A DNA stretch of 64,000 nucleotides, taken from positions 1-64,000 of the forward strand of contig JAFMOC010000778.1 in the NCBI GenBank assembly GCA_019802505.1. The letters run 5' to 3'. The DNA is from Corydoras sp. C115. Taxonomy: Eukaryota > Chordata > Actinopteri > Siluriformes > Callichthyidae. A program made the translations under genes and the position numbers. Shown here piece after piece: positions 10,110 to 21,138 of the stretch (positions within the stretch are counted from its first letter, which is position 1; every line of letters begins with the position of its first letter). The notes beneath the pieces were generated by a model. That model was not told the origin of the DNA. It worked only from the letters and a program-made list of their open reading frames with translations, and searched no databases.

Positions 10110-10305
10110 ATAACAGATTGGGCTGTCAATCTGAAGGTTGTTGGTTCAAATCCCAGGTTTACTGAAGTTACCAGTGTGAGTCTTTGAGCAAGACCCTTAA
10201 CCCTCAGTGCTCCAGGGATGATGTACCAACCCTGTGTTCTGATACCAACCATCTAGTTGACGTCTAGAGACACTTTGGATAAAAATCTAAATCTAAATGA
10301 CCCAA
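10110..10305 (+). mobile_element. Second SINE type, 5'-truncated copy
   Basis: Carries a B-box-like ggttcaaatccca, then gagcaagacccttaaccct and a tail ctaaatgaccca preceded by cactttggataaaaa. It is related to the full copy at 53.6 kb. The cactttggataaaa tail matches L2-type LINE 3' ends, which suggests mobilisation by that LINE. Confidence 0.75.
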
Positions 10306-10672
10306 TGTAAGTGAGATCTTCTGCCTCTACACACCTGTCTGTTCCCACTATGCGCCTTAGCACCATGGGAGGTAGAGCCTTCGGTAGCTCTGCCCCTAGA
10401 CTATGGAATGCTCTGCCTCCCGACTTAAGGAAATTGGACTCCATATCACAGTTTAAGTCGAGTCTCAAAACGCACCTTTTTAGAATTGCTTATAATCTCT
10501 GATTTTATTTCCTCTATCTTTTAATTTATTTTTTACTTAAATTTATTTTACTATGATTAGACTGATTGCCTTATTTATTATTGTTGTTTTAGTGTTTTTT
10601 CTTTGTAAGGTGACCTTGAGTGTCCAGAAAGGCGCCATCAAATAAAATGTATTATTATTATTATTATTATTA
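10306..10672 (+). mobile_element. LINE 3' end: ORF2 C-terminus and 3' UTR
   Basis: About 65 codons read ...GGRAFGSSAPRLWNALPPDL..., the conserved end of the reverse-transcriptase ORF of CR1/L2/Rex1-type LINEs, stopping at 10500. A 3' UTR follows with accttgagtgtccagaaagg and an (att)n tail at 10650-10672. It is strongly 5'-truncated, as is typical of LINE insertions. Confidence 0.88.
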
Positions 10673-11099
10673 AATGTAAATGTAGACGAGGCTGCTCTTC
10701 AGGGGCAGATATCAATGCCGTGGTGCATTGGATGACCATCTTTAGGATAATATTGCATTGAGTTTGGGTACTTTTGTTAATCTGGTGTCTTATTATGGGA
10801 TTAAAGACTCCATTACCTTAAGACTGGGTCATTATAGATCTATACATTAGAATCTAAGCTAAACCAAATGCTCTAAATAAGAGATTTGGTCCCTTTTCTT
10901 CCAACTAAACCTTGATTTATATGCTAAGCATGTACCTACGAGGCTTATGATGCACATACCCCCCATATTTTCACCCCCCCCCCCCCCGCCCCAAATAAAA
11001 AAAACAGAAAAGCCCTTCTGTAAGCACTTATAGTGCAGCAAAGTCTGCATTTGCTGTGGGAGCAGGACTGCAGCTGAATTAGCCAATATGCATCTATTG
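10673..11099. other. Unassigned sequence with a poly-C run
   Basis: Poly-C at 10974-10987 and aggggcagatatcaatgcc near the left edge. No gene seen. Confidence 0.5.
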
Positions 11100-11620
11100 A
11101 GTGCTGCATTAGATGCGGGGGACGAGGAGGGGGCGGGGTGACGGGGGAGGAGGGGGGAGGGGGGGAGGGGGTGAACAGCCAAGGAGAGATGCAGGGAAAT
11201 GAAAAAAAAGTGAGGGGTGACGGTGTGCCAGCGCACGTGAGGAGGAGGGACTTAAGGGGCTATCCTGATTTGCAGTGAACATAAGGAGGAGGGAGGGGGG
11301 GGGAGGGGGGGAGGGAGGTGGGGAGGGAGGTGGAGAGGGAGGGGGGGCAGATGCAGATGGAAAGGGTACAGAAAGGAGAGCAGACGATGTGAGGGGAGGG
11401 CAGGGAGGAGGTGTAGCACTGTTTTCTTCTTGGGTGACATTGGAACGGCGAGAGCGAAAGCCCAGCCTTCAGTAACGAAAGGACAAGAATGGAGGAGGAT
11501 GTCCCGCTTGGATGGAAGTCAGGAGATTTGGGGGGAGGGACGAAGTGTGTGTGTGTGTGGGGGGGGGGGGAGGGGGGAGGTGGGTTGGGGGGGGGGTTTG
11601 GAGAACAAGAGAGGGAGAGA
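11100..11620. other. G-rich purine tract
   Basis: Repeated ggggga/gggagg runs on the plus strand, with many places having four or more G-runs close together, so G-quadruplex or triplex formation is plausible. Frames through it are low-complexity and not coding. Confidence 0.75.
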
Positions 11621-11818
11621 GAATCATTTTAAAGGTCACTCCGCTTTGAACTCCACTTTATTATGTACACCCTCTTAAATCTCCACTCACTGTCCACTTT
11701 GTTAACTCCACCTCTCAACTACGGCTACTTTGTGGTTCCACAATTGAAGGATCGGGCTGCAACGGAACACTGTGTTCTGCGAGGAACCATTCGCTATGGG
11801 GAATGATAACAGTAACAA

Positions 11819-12193
11819 TTCATTCATTCATTCATTCATTCATTATCTTCCGCTTTATCCTCTATTAGGGTCGTGGGGGGGGGGGGGGGGTTCCCCATGC
11901 ACATCCAGGGGAGAACGTTTCGGGCGCTGGGCAGATACACCCAGGACACCAATCTATCACTGGATACACTCACACAGACACGCATGCATACAGTACACAC
12001 TCTATATGGGGCAATTTGGAGAACTCAATTGACTTGATCCATGTTTTGGGACTGTGGGAGGAAACGGGAGAACCCGGAGGAAACCCACGCGGACACGGGG
12101 AGAACATGGAAACTCCACCCAGATGGGGATTCGAACCGGGTATCCCTAGTGCTGAGAGGAGAACATGCTAAACCACTAAGCCACCATGCCACC
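11819..12193 (-). mobile_element. Main SINE family, full copy
   Basis: (attc)n tail side and a poly-G run. An extra acgcatgcatacagta lies in the cacacagacac region. Confidence 0.93.
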
Positions 12194-12225
12194 AACAGTA
12201 ATAATAAATATCATTATTATTATTA

Positions 12226-12422
12226 GGGAGGCACGGTGGTTTAGTGGTTAGCATGTTCTCCTCTTCGAATCCCAATCCACAATCCCAAAACCCCGTATCC
12301 ACATGGGTTTCCTCCGGGTTCTCCAGTTTCTTCTCACAGTCCAAAAACATGGATCAAGGTCCCTGGATGGGCATGGGGAACCCCATAGTAGAGGATAAAG
12401 CAGAAGATAATGGATGGATGGA
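12226..12422 (+). mobile_element. Main SINE family, two internal deletions
   Basis: The head joins tcgaatcccaatc directly, and ggatcaaggt joins ccctggatgggc. Linker gattattactagg to the next copy, as at 9.1 kb. Confidence 0.88.
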
Positions 12423-12603
12423 TTATTACTAGGACAGCACGGTGGTTTAGTGTTTAGCATGTTCTCCTCTCAGTGCTAGGGATTCCCGGTTCGAATCCCC
12501 ATCTGGGTGGAGTTTCCATGTTCTCTGGGTTCTCCGGTTTCCTCCATAGTCCTCCTAAACATGTATTCAAGGTAAATTGTATGCTCTAAATTGCCCCATA
12601 TAG

Positions 12604-12617
12604 TGTGTGTGTGTGTT

Positions 12618-12657
<40 letters not shown>
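12604..12657. repeat. (gt)n microsatellite grown inside a SINE
   Basis: It extends the natural gtgtgt stretch after the cccatatag segment of the SINE. Confidence 0.9.
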
Positions 12658-12659
<2 letters not shown>

Positions 12660-12786
12660 CAAGTAATTTACTTATAGAGCGCTTTTTATAACAGTACATC
12701 GTCACAAAGCAGCTTTACAGTGTTATAAACCTTTAAACCCCCTAAAGAGCAAGCAAGAAAAAACTCCCTGTTATGTTGTTTTAAGG
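12657..12786 (-). mobile_element. Nested retroposon 3' end inside a SINE
   Basis: Reverse-oriented relative of the repeat at 35.7 kb (agagcgctttttataacag, gaaaaaactccctgttatg). It sits between the GT stretch and the 3' part of the SINE copy at 12431-12893, so it inserted after that SINE. Confidence 0.65.
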
Positions 12787-12893
12787 TGTGTGTGTGTGTG
12801 AGACTGGAACCCTGTCCTGGGTGTATCTGCCCAGCGCCCGAAATGTTCTCCCCTGGATCCTGGATGGGCATAGACACCCCCCCACCCAATCCT

Positions 12894-13355
12894 AGCAGGT
12901 CATTAATGGTTTAGAAACAATACACTTAATGGAACAATGGGCTTTATGGCTTTGTGGTTCTACTAATGACTTTATTATGTTAATATTTGTGTATTATTGT
13001 TTATTATCTTGTGGTGTATTGTTATGGTTCTCTGTAATAGCCCAAACAGGGTTCCACAAAATATTTGTACTGTATCTTGCATTTTCGTCCGCCGATGCGC
13101 ATCTCCATGACTGTACACAAAGTGCTCTGGCTGTCAGAAAGCTGAAGTAACTGTCCATTCAGCATCACATGGAATGGACTTCTGTCCTTCATGACGTGAA
13201 GCGAGCCTTGCTCTCTTAAAGCAGTCTGTTATAAAGTAAATATAAATCAAAGAACGTTTATCATTTAAATCTGGATTTAAATGCATTTTTATACCAAAAG
13301 GTTCCGTTATACACATGTGGGTACAAGATGTTCCATTTATGATCATTGGAAAAGG
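12894..13355. other. Unassigned, apparently single-copy sequence
   Basis: The plus-strand frame 12929-13147 has a hydrophobic stretch but no recognisable domain and no splice context. Not called as a gene. Confidence 0.5.
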
Positions 13356-13706
13356 GAAGCACCTTGGCTTAGTGTTTAGCATGTTCTCCTCTCAGCTCTA
13401 GGGATTCCCGGTTCGAATCCCCATCTGGGTGGAGTTTTCACGTTCTCCCCGTGTCCGCGTGTGTTTCCTCCTCCGGGTTCTCCGGTTTCCTTCCATAGTC
13501 CAAAAACATGGATCAAGGTCAATTGAATTCTCCAAATTGCCCCATATAGAGTGTGTCTGTGTGAGTGAGTGTGTGTCCAGTGATAGATTGGTGTCCTGTC
13601 CTGGGTGCCCAAAACGTTGTCCCCTGGTTGGGCATGGGGAACCCCCTCCCCCCCCCTCCGCGACCCAAGTAGAGGATAAAGCGGAAGATAATGGATGGAT
13701 GGATTT
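13356..13706 (+). mobile_element. Main SINE family, full copy
   Basis: ctgggtgtatctgcccag is shortened to ctgggtgcccaa. Followed after a short linker by the SINE head that abuts the minisatellite. Confidence 0.92.
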
Positions 13707-13710
13707 TTAT

Positions 13711-13757
13711 TAGGGCGGCACGGTGGTTTAGTGTTTAGTATGTTCTCCTCTCAGAGC
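13711..13757 (+). mobile_element. SINE head fragment abutting the minisatellite
   Basis: The first ~47 bp of the common SINE (A-box region up to ctctcagagct) stop abruptly where the 13-bp array begins. No SINE body follows and none resumes after the array. Confidence 0.85.
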
Positions 13758-14132
13758 TATATGGAGTGTATATATGGAGTGTTTATATGGAGTGTGTATA
13801 TGCAGTGTGTATATGGTGTACATGGAGTGTGTATATGGAGTATGTATATAGAGTGTGTATATGGAGTGTGTATATGCAGTGTGTATATGGAGTGTGTATA
13901 TGCAGTGTGTATATGCAGTGTGTATATGCAGTGTGTATATGGTGTACATGGAGTGTGTATATGGAGTGTGTATATGGAGTGTGTATATGCAGTGTGTATA
14001 TGGTGTACATGGAGTGTGTATATGGTGTACATGGAGTGTGTATATGGAGTATGTACATGGAGTGTGTATATGGAGTATGTATATGCAGTGTGTATATAGA
14101 GTGTGTATATGCAGTGTGTATATGCAGTGTGT

Positions 14133-15003
14133 ATATGGAGTGTGTATATGCAGTGTGTATAAGGAGTGTGTATATGCAGTGTGTATATGCAGTGTGTATG
14201 GAGTGTGTATATGCAGTGTGTATAAGGAGTGTGTATATGCAGTGTGTATATGCAGTGTGTATATGCAGTGTGTATATGCAGTGTGTATATGCAGTGTGTA
14301 TATGGAGTGTGTATATGCAGTGTGTATATGGAGTGTGTATATGGAGTGTGTATATGGAGTGTGTATATGGTGTACATGGGGTGTGTATATAGAGTGTGTA
14401 TATGCAGTGTGTATATGCAGTGTGTATATGCAGTGTGTATATGGAGTGTGTATATGGAGTGTGTATATGCAGTGTGTATATGCAGTGTGTATTTGCAGTG
14501 TGTATATGCAGTGTGTATATGGAGTGTGTATATGCAGTGTGTATATAGAGTGTGCATATGCAGTGTGTATATGCAGTGTGTATATGCAGTGTGTATATGG
14601 AGTGTGTATATGCAGTGTGTATAAGGAGTGTGTATATGCAGTGTGTATATGCAGTGTGTATGGAGTGTGTATATGCAGTGTGTATAAGGAGTGTGTATAT
14701 GCAGTGTGTATATGCAGTGTGTATATGCAGTGTGTATATGCAGTGTGTATATGCAGTGTGTATATGGAGTGTGTATATGCAGTGTGTATATGGAGTGTGT
14801 ATATGGAGTGTGTATATGGAGTGTGTATATGGTGTACATGGGGTGTGTATATAGAGTGTGTATATGCAGTGTGTATATGCAGTGTGTATATGCAGTGTGT
14901 ATATGGAGTGTGTATATGGAGTGTGTATATGCAGTGTGTATATGCAGTGTGTATTTGCAGTGTGTATATGCAGTGTGTATATGGAGTGTGTATATGCAGT
15001 TTG
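14133..15003. repeat. 462-bp higher-order duplication within the minisatellite
   Basis: The variant order from about 14133 to 14541 is repeated from about 14595 to 15003, offset 462 bp. Landmarks that recur at this offset include the tataaggag units (14161 and 14623) and the tacatgggg unit (14373 and 14835). The segment includes rare variants, so chance is unlikely. Confidence 0.85.
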
Positions 15004-15299
15004 TATATGCAGTGTGTATATGGAGTGTGTATATGCAGTGTGTATATGGAGTGTGTATATGGAGTGTGTATATGGAGTGTGTATATGGTGTACATGGGGT
15101 GTGTATATAGAGTGTGTATATGCAGTGTGTATATGGAGTGTGTATATGCACTGTGTATATGGAGTGTGTATATGCAGTGTGTATTTGCAGTGTGTATATG
15201 CAGTGTGTATATGCAGTGTGTATATGCAGTGTGTATATGCAGTGTGTATTTGCAGTGTGTATATGCAGTGTGATTATGGAGTGTGTATATGCAGTGTGT

Positions 15300-15535
15300 A
15301 TATGCAGTGTGTATATGGAGTGTGTATATGCAGTGTGTATATTCAGTGTGTATATGGAGTATGTATATGCAGTGTGTATATGCAGTGTGTATATGGAGTG
15401 TGTATATGCAGTGTGTATATGCAGTGTGTATATGGAGTGTGTATATGCAGTGTGTATATGCAGTGTGTATATGGAGTGTGTATATGCAGTGTGTATATGC
15501 AGTGTGTATATGGAGTGTGTATATGCAGTGTGTAT
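15300..15535. repeat. Homogenised 39-bp triplet array in the minisatellite
   Basis: In this part the variants run C-C-G repeatedly, giving a 39-bp unit made of three 13-bp monomers. This is local higher-order homogenisation. Confidence 0.7.
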
Positions 15536-16251
15536 ATGGAGTGTGTATATGGAGTGTGTATATGGAGTGTGTATATGGAGTGTGTATATGGAGTGTGTAT
15601 ATGCAGTGTGTATATGCAGTGTGTATATGGAGTGTGTATATGCAGTGTGTATATGCAGTGTGTATTTGCAGTGTGTATATGGAGTGTGTATATGCAGTGT
15701 GTATATGGTGTACATGGAGTGTGTATATGGAGTGTGTATATGGTGTACATGGAGTGTGTATATGGAGTGTGTATATGGTGTACATGGAGTGTGTATATGG
15801 AGTGTGTATATGCAGTGTGTATATGCAGTGTGTATATGCAGTGTGTATATGGAGTGTGTATATGCAGTGTGTATATGCAGTGTGTATATGCAGTGTGTAT
15901 TTGCAGTGTGTATATAGAGTGTGTATATGCAGTGTGTATATAGAGTGTGTATACAGAGTGTGTATATGCAGTGTGTATATGGTGTACATGCAGTGTGTAT
16001 ATGGAGTGTGTATATGCAGTGTGTATATGCAGTGTGTATTTGCAGTGTGTATATAGAGTGTGTATATGCAGTGTGTATATGCAGTGTGTATATGCAGTGT
16101 GTATATGCAGTGTGTATATGCAGTGTGTATTTGCGGTGTGTATATGCAGTGTGTATATGGAGTGTGTATATGCAGTGTGTATTTGCAGTGTGTATTTGCA
16201 GTGTGTATATGCACTGTGTATATGCAGTGTGTATATGGAGTGTGTATATGG

Positions 16252-16915
16252 AGTGTGTATATGCAGTGTGTATATGCAGTGTGTATATGGAGTGTGTATA
16301 TGCAGTGTGTATATGGAGTGTGTATATGGAGTGTGTATATGCAGTGTGTATATGCAGTGTGTATATGGAGTGTGTGTATGGAGTGTGTATATGCAGTGTG
16401 TATATGGAGTGTGTATATGGAGTGTGTATATGCAGTGTGTATATGGAGTGTGTATATGCAGTGTGTATATGGAGTGTGTATATGGAGTGTGTATATGGAG
16501 TGTGTATATGGAGTGTGTATATGCAGTGTGTATATGGAGTGTGTATATGGAGTGTGTATATGCAGTGTGTATATGGAGTGTGTATATGGAGTGTGTATAT
16601 GCAGTGTGTATATGCAGTGTGTATATGCAGTGTGTATATGGAGTGTGTATATGCAGTGTGTATATGGAGTGTGTATATGGAGTGTGTATATGCAGTGTGT
16701 ATATGCAGTGTGTATATGGAGTGTGTATATGGAGTGTGTATATGCAGTGTGTATATGGAGTGTGTATATGGAGTGTGTATATGCAGTGTGTATATGGAGT
16801 GTGTATATGCAGTGTGTATATGGAGTGTGTATATGGAGTGTGTATATGGAGTGTGTATATGGAGTGTGTATGTGGAGTGTGTATATGGAGTGTGTATATG
16901 GAGTGTGTATATGCA
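16252..16915. repeat. 351-bp higher-order duplication within the minisatellite
   Basis: The C/G variant order of 27 units (16252-16602) is repeated from 16603 with period 351 bp (27 x 13). A few single-base differences separate the copies, for example gtgtatgg at about 16373 and tatgtggag at about 16868. Confidence 0.75.
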
Positions 16916-16941
16916 GTGTGTATATGCAGTGTGTATTTGCA

Positions 16942-17320
16942 CGCATGTGTGCTTTCAGAGAGAAGGTGGTGATGCTTTCAGGGTTCGGGGGGGGGGGGGG
17001 GGTGGTGCTGTGCCAGCAGCCAGCCAGCTGTTAGGCTGAGATCTTGGCCAAGGGAGAAAAGTCATGTGACCTTGGGTGCCCCTTAAAAAAAAAGTAGCAT
17101 ATGGCGCAGAACAAAAACGCTTACGCACTCAAAAATCTTACTACAACCAGGTGTGTTTACTTTCAGATCATGTCCTTAGAACATGAAATATACTGCAGCT
17201 TCTATAAACCTAATTTAAAGTTATTTAATGTAAATATAACTTTAACACTCGGTGATCGCTTAATCTTATGCTTCGAAAATGTTCCGGTCATTACTTATTT
17301 AAGATGAAATATTTAAAATG
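16942..17320. other. Unassigned sequence after the minisatellite
   Basis: Begins cacgcatgtgtgctttcaga, with poly-G at 16986-17002. A 68-codon frame at 17101 resembles nothing known to me. Confidence 0.5.
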
Positions 17321-17652
17321 AGTGGTTTAGTGTTTAGCATGTTCTCCTCTCAGCACTAGGGATTCCCGGTTCGAATCCCCATCTCGGTGGAGTTTCCAAG
17401 TTCTCCCCGTGTCCGCGTGGGTTTCCTCCGGGTTCTCCGGTTTCCTCCCACAGTCCAAAAACATGGATCGAGGTCAACTGAATTCTCCAAATTGCCCCAT
17501 ATAATGTGTGTGTGTGTGAGTGAGTGTGTGTCCAGTGTTAGATTGGCGTCCTGTCCTGGGTGTATCTGCCCAGCGCCCGAAACGTTCTCCCCTGAATGCC
17601 CCCCTCCGTGACCCTAATAGAGGATTAAACGTTAGATAATGAATGAATGAAT
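17321..17652 (+). mobile_element. Main SINE family, near-full copy
   Basis: Lacks the first ~12 bp and part of the ggatgggcatgggg segment. (tgaa)n tail. Confidence 0.92.
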
Positions 17653-17676
17653 ATTTTCAGGGAAAATTCAAATAAC

Positions 17677-17946
17677 AGGGCGGTATGGTGGCTTAGTGGT
17701 TGGCATGTTCTCCTCTCAGCACTAGAGATTCCCGGTTCGAATCTCAATCTGGGTGGAGTTTCCATGTTCTCCCCGTGTCCACGTGGGTTTCCTCCTGGTT
17801 CTCCGGTTTCCTCCCACAGTCCAAAAACATGGATCAAGGTCAATTGAATTCTCCAATTTGCCCCATATAATGTGTGTGTGTGTGAGTGAGTGTGTGTCCA
17901 GTGATAGATTGGTGTCCTGTCCTGGGTGTATCTGCCCAGGACAGGA
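17677..17946 (+). mobile_element. Main SINE family, 3'-truncated
   Basis: Head intact; stops at gtatctgcccagg. Because reverse transcription starts at the 3' end, loss of the 3' part indicates a later deletion. Confidence 0.9.
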
Positions 17947-17961
17947 TCTGGGGCAACTGAC

Positions 17962-18053
17962 AAAACATCCGGGGATATAGCCCCGAAATCCCAGGACTAA
18001 CGAAACAAAACATCCGGGGCTATATACACCCCCCGAAAGCCCAGGTCTAACGA
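17962..18053. repeat. Two ~45-bp tandem units
   Basis: aaaacatccgggg(a/c)tata...ccccgaaa.cccagg.ctaacga occurs twice in a row. Each unit has a small inverted repeat (ccgggg/ccccg). Confidence 0.75.
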
Positions 18054-18661
18054 CCCCCCTGCGACTCGGTCAGACATCCTGGGGCAGTTTGGAAATCCTG
18101 TACAATCTACACCTCGAACAGTTAAAGCCGTGTTCCAAGCTTAAAGACCAACAGCAGATTAATCCAGATGTCTTAATGGTTCGGTTCATTAGTGCACTAA
18201 CAAAACATAATGACAATAACAACCCCCACCCACCCCCCAAACACAAAACATAATGCCCCTATATCTCAGACTGCGGAGGATTTCTGCACAGACCCCCAAC
18301 TCCAAAAATACATCCCTGAGCTTTTGTTTACGCTCAAAGCTTTGAAACTGTTAGTTGAGATATGGTTATTATATAAGAGCACAATGATATTCACAAATGG
18401 CATACGGCTCAAACACCCCAGAGATGGTTCTGGCATCCACTCTCAGATCTGAAGCTGATGGGATGGTTCCGTTCGGAGGCGATGGTGTGGGGCCAGTGTG
18501 GCTCAGGAGGAAAACCTGCTACAGTTGGCTCAGGCTTAACACAAGCCGGCCAAAATGTCACCAAGCGGTTACAGGATCATTCCATCCCTGGTTTTTGGAG
18601 GCAATTCATTCTTTCTATTATGTTTTATTCATTAAAAATAGGATCTATATTATTAGTTCAT
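18054..18661. other. Unassigned, apparently single-copy sequence
   Basis: No repeat match and no convincing frame. Confidence 0.5.
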
Positions 18662-18993
18662 TTATTGGTTAGTATGTTCTCCTCTCAGCACTAGGGATTC
18701 CCGGTTCGAATCCCAATCTGGGTGGAGTTTCCATGTTCTCCCCGTGTCCGTGTGGGTTTCCTCCGGGTTCTCCGGTTTCCTCCCACAGTCCAAAAACATG
18801 GATCAATTTAATTGAATTCTCCAAATTGCCCCATATATAGTGTTTCCGTGCGAGTGAGTATGTGCCCAGTGATAGATTGCCTCCCTGTCCTGGGTCTATC
18901 TGCCCAGCGCCCAAAACGTTCTCCCCTGGATGGGCATGGGGAACCCCCCACGACCCTAATAGAGGATAAAGCGGAAGATAATGGATGGATGGA
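18662..18993 (+). mobile_element. Main SINE family with duplicated linker
   Basis: Lacks the first ~25 bp. It is followed by a ~55-bp linker (atagatggatgt ... caaatattatctgctaaaaa) that recurs after the next copy. Confidence 0.92.
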
Positions 18994-19049
18994 ATAGATG
19001 GATGTTTATTTCATTACAAATATTATCTGCTAAAAAATCGAATTCACTA

Positions 19050-19388
19050 TTTGGTTTAATGTTTAGCATGTTCTCCTCTCAGCTCTAGGGATTCCCGGTT
19101 CGAATCCCAATCTGGGTGGAGTTTCCATGTTCTCCCCGTGTCCGCGTGGGTTTCCTCCGGGTTCTCCGGTTTCCTCCCACAGTCCAAAAACATGGATCAA
19201 GTCAATTGAATTCTCCAAATTGCCCCATATAGAGTGTTTCTGTGTGAGTGAGTGTGTGCCCAGTGATAGATTGCCCCCCTGTCCTGAGTGTATCTGCCCA
19301 GCGCCCAAAACGTTCTCCCCTGGATGGGCATGGGGAACCCCCCGCGACCCTAATAGAGGATAAAGCAGACGATAATGGATGGATGGAA
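19050..19388 (+). mobile_element. Main SINE family with duplicated linker
   Basis: Followed by the same atagatggatgt ... ttatctgctaaaaa linker. SINE plus linker is a ~395-bp tandem unit with the copy before. Confidence 0.92.
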
Positions 19389-19475
19389 TAGATGGATGTT
19401 TTATTCATTGCAAATATTATCTGCTAAAAAAATCGATTTTATTATTAGGTTAATTTATTTCGCATATATTTTTAG

Positions 19476-19809
19476 TGCTTTAGCATGTTCTCCTCTCAGC
19501 ACTAGGGATTCCAGGTTTGAATCCCAATCTGTGGGATGGTTCCATGTTCTCCCCGTGTCCACGTGGGTTTCCTCCGGGTTCTCCAGTTTCCTCCCACAGT
19601 CCAAAAACATGGATCAAGTCAATTGAGTTCTCCAAATTGCCCCATATAGAGTGTGTTTGTGTGAGTGAGTGTGTGCCCAGTGATAGATTGCCCCCCTGTC
19701 CTGGGTGTATCTGCCCAGCGCCCGAAACATTCTCTCCTGGATGGGCATGGGGAACCCCCCCCCCCACGACCCTAATAGAGGATAAAGCGGAAGATAATGG
19801 ATGAATGGA
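19476..19809 (+). mobile_element. Main SINE family, head truncated
   Basis: Starts at tgctttagcatg. The region after the B box is altered (ctgtgggatggttcc). Confidence 0.92.
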
Positions 19810-20437
19810 CGTTCTCTGCTGGTTTGCACATCTAGAACCACTTGTCCTGATCCCGCTCATGACGTCATGACTGCTTTTGGTAAACAGCTCTTTGGGAGCT
19901 TTAAGGGGAACATTTATTATTGACTTGTTCCCCTCCCACCGTCCAGCTTCTTGTTAATTTACTCTAATGGAAACTGATTCTGCCTCCTCAGCTGAATACT
20001 ATTAGCCTCCTCCTGAGAATGTCAGCCCAGGCACCTAGAGGAAAGGTTCTAATGCAGTCCGTGGGTTTGCTTTGCAGCTCTGTTTTGGGTTTCGCTTTAC
20101 AGACCTGATCTAATTGCCGTTGAGTCACCGGGGGGGTTCCACCAAGACATCAGGTTCTGCGGCAGGTTCCCGGGGTTGAAAATCCAGCGGTTGCACAAAA
20201 ATAAATTGCTTTATGCACCAATGGTCCTCTCACTGGCGGAGCGACGAGTGAAGGTGATTTAAAGCATTGGAGGATTGCAGGATTCCATTACGGTTATTCC
20301 ATATGGTAGCACTGCAGCATGCTCGCTCCTCCCAATAGAACCCAAAGTTCTCTAGATGGGACGCTTGCCCCTCATTACTCATACAGTTTGCAGTGGCAGA
20401 TCATTCAGATCAGCAGTAGAGGGCACTGTTGCAGCAT
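19810..20437. other. Single-copy-looking sequence, candidate regulatory region
   Basis: Balanced composition, a CRE-like tgacgtca at 19859-19866, and no repeats over ~600 bp. Regulatory function is only a guess. Confidence 0.35.
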
Positions 20438-20803
20438 CCATCCATCCATTATATTCCGCTTTATCCTCTATTAGTGTCGCGGGGTGGTGGTGGGGGGGGG
20501 TTCCCTATGCCCATGCCCATCCAGATGAGAACGTTTCGGGCGCTGGGCAGATACACCCAGGACAGGACACCAATCTATCGCTGGGCACTCACTCACTCAC
20601 ACAGACACACTCTATATGGGGCAATTTGGAGAATTCACTCGGCTTGATCCATGTTTTTGGACTGTGGGAGGAAACCGGAGAACCCGGAGGAAACCCACAC
20701 GGACACGGGGAGAACTTGGAAACTCCACCCAGATTGGGATTCGAACCGGGAATCGCTAGCTCTGAGAGGAGAACATGCTAAACACCAAGCCACCGTGCCG
20801 CCC
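20438..20803 (-). mobile_element. Main SINE family, full copy
   Basis: (ccat)n, intact to ccaccgtgccgccct. Opposed to the copy at 20838. Confidence 0.93.
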
Positions 20804-20837
20804 TGAAGGGAAATTGAATGCTCTAAATTGCCCCAAC

Positions 20838-21138
20838 TAGAGATTCCCGGTTCGAATCCTCATCTGGGTGGAGTTTCCATGTTCTCCCCGTGTCTGTGTG
20901 GGTTTCCTCCGGGTTCTCCGGTTTCCTCCCACAGTCCAATAACATGGATCAATTCAATTGAATTCTCCAAATTGCCCCATATAGAGTGTGTCTGTGTGAG
21001 TGAGTGTGTGTCCAGTGATAGATTAGCGCCCTGTCCTGGGTGTATCTGCCCAGCACCCGAGACGTTCTCCCCTGGATAGGCATGGGGAACCCCACCGCGA
21101 CCCTAATAGAGGATAAAGCGGAAGATAATGGATGAATA
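20838..21138 (+). mobile_element. Main SINE family, starting at the B box
   Basis: Begins ctagagattcccggttcgaa. The first ~40 bp are replaced by gaatgctctaaattgcccca, itself a SINE body fragment. Confidence 0.9.

Larger units (their letters stand above)
12431..12893 (+). mobile_element. Main SINE family, interrupted by a retroposon tail
   Basis: Head and B box intact, GT expansion at 12604, foreign 3' end at 12657-12786, then the SINE 3' part (ctgtcctgggtgtatctgcc) up to a damaged end. Confidence 0.82.
13758..16941. repeat. 3.2-kb minisatellite, 13-bp unit
   Basis: About 240 head-to-tail copies of tatatgcagtgtg and tatatggagtgtg, which differ at position 7 (C or G). Rarer variants are tatttgcagtgtg, tatatagagtgtg, tataaggagtgtg, and a 9-bp short unit tatatggtg followed by tacatggagtgtg. 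Because 13 is not a multiple of 3 and the unit has no stop in any frame, every frame on both strands is open for long stretches (up to 1,072 codons on the minus strand) and reads a 13-residue cycle. These are not genes. Frames close mainly at variant units such as tatatagagtgtg. Internal higher-order duplications are listed separately. Confidence 0.97.

Noticed and set aside
13758..16941. CRISPR-like array
   Set aside because: Units are 13 bp, contiguous and without unique spacers. The rest of the window is vertebrate in character.
13728..16946. Long open frames of 1,072, 1,061, 472, 372 and 361 codons
   Set aside because: All are translations of the 13-bp minisatellite, which has no stop in any frame. 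Overlapping frames on both strands give the same 13-residue cycle.
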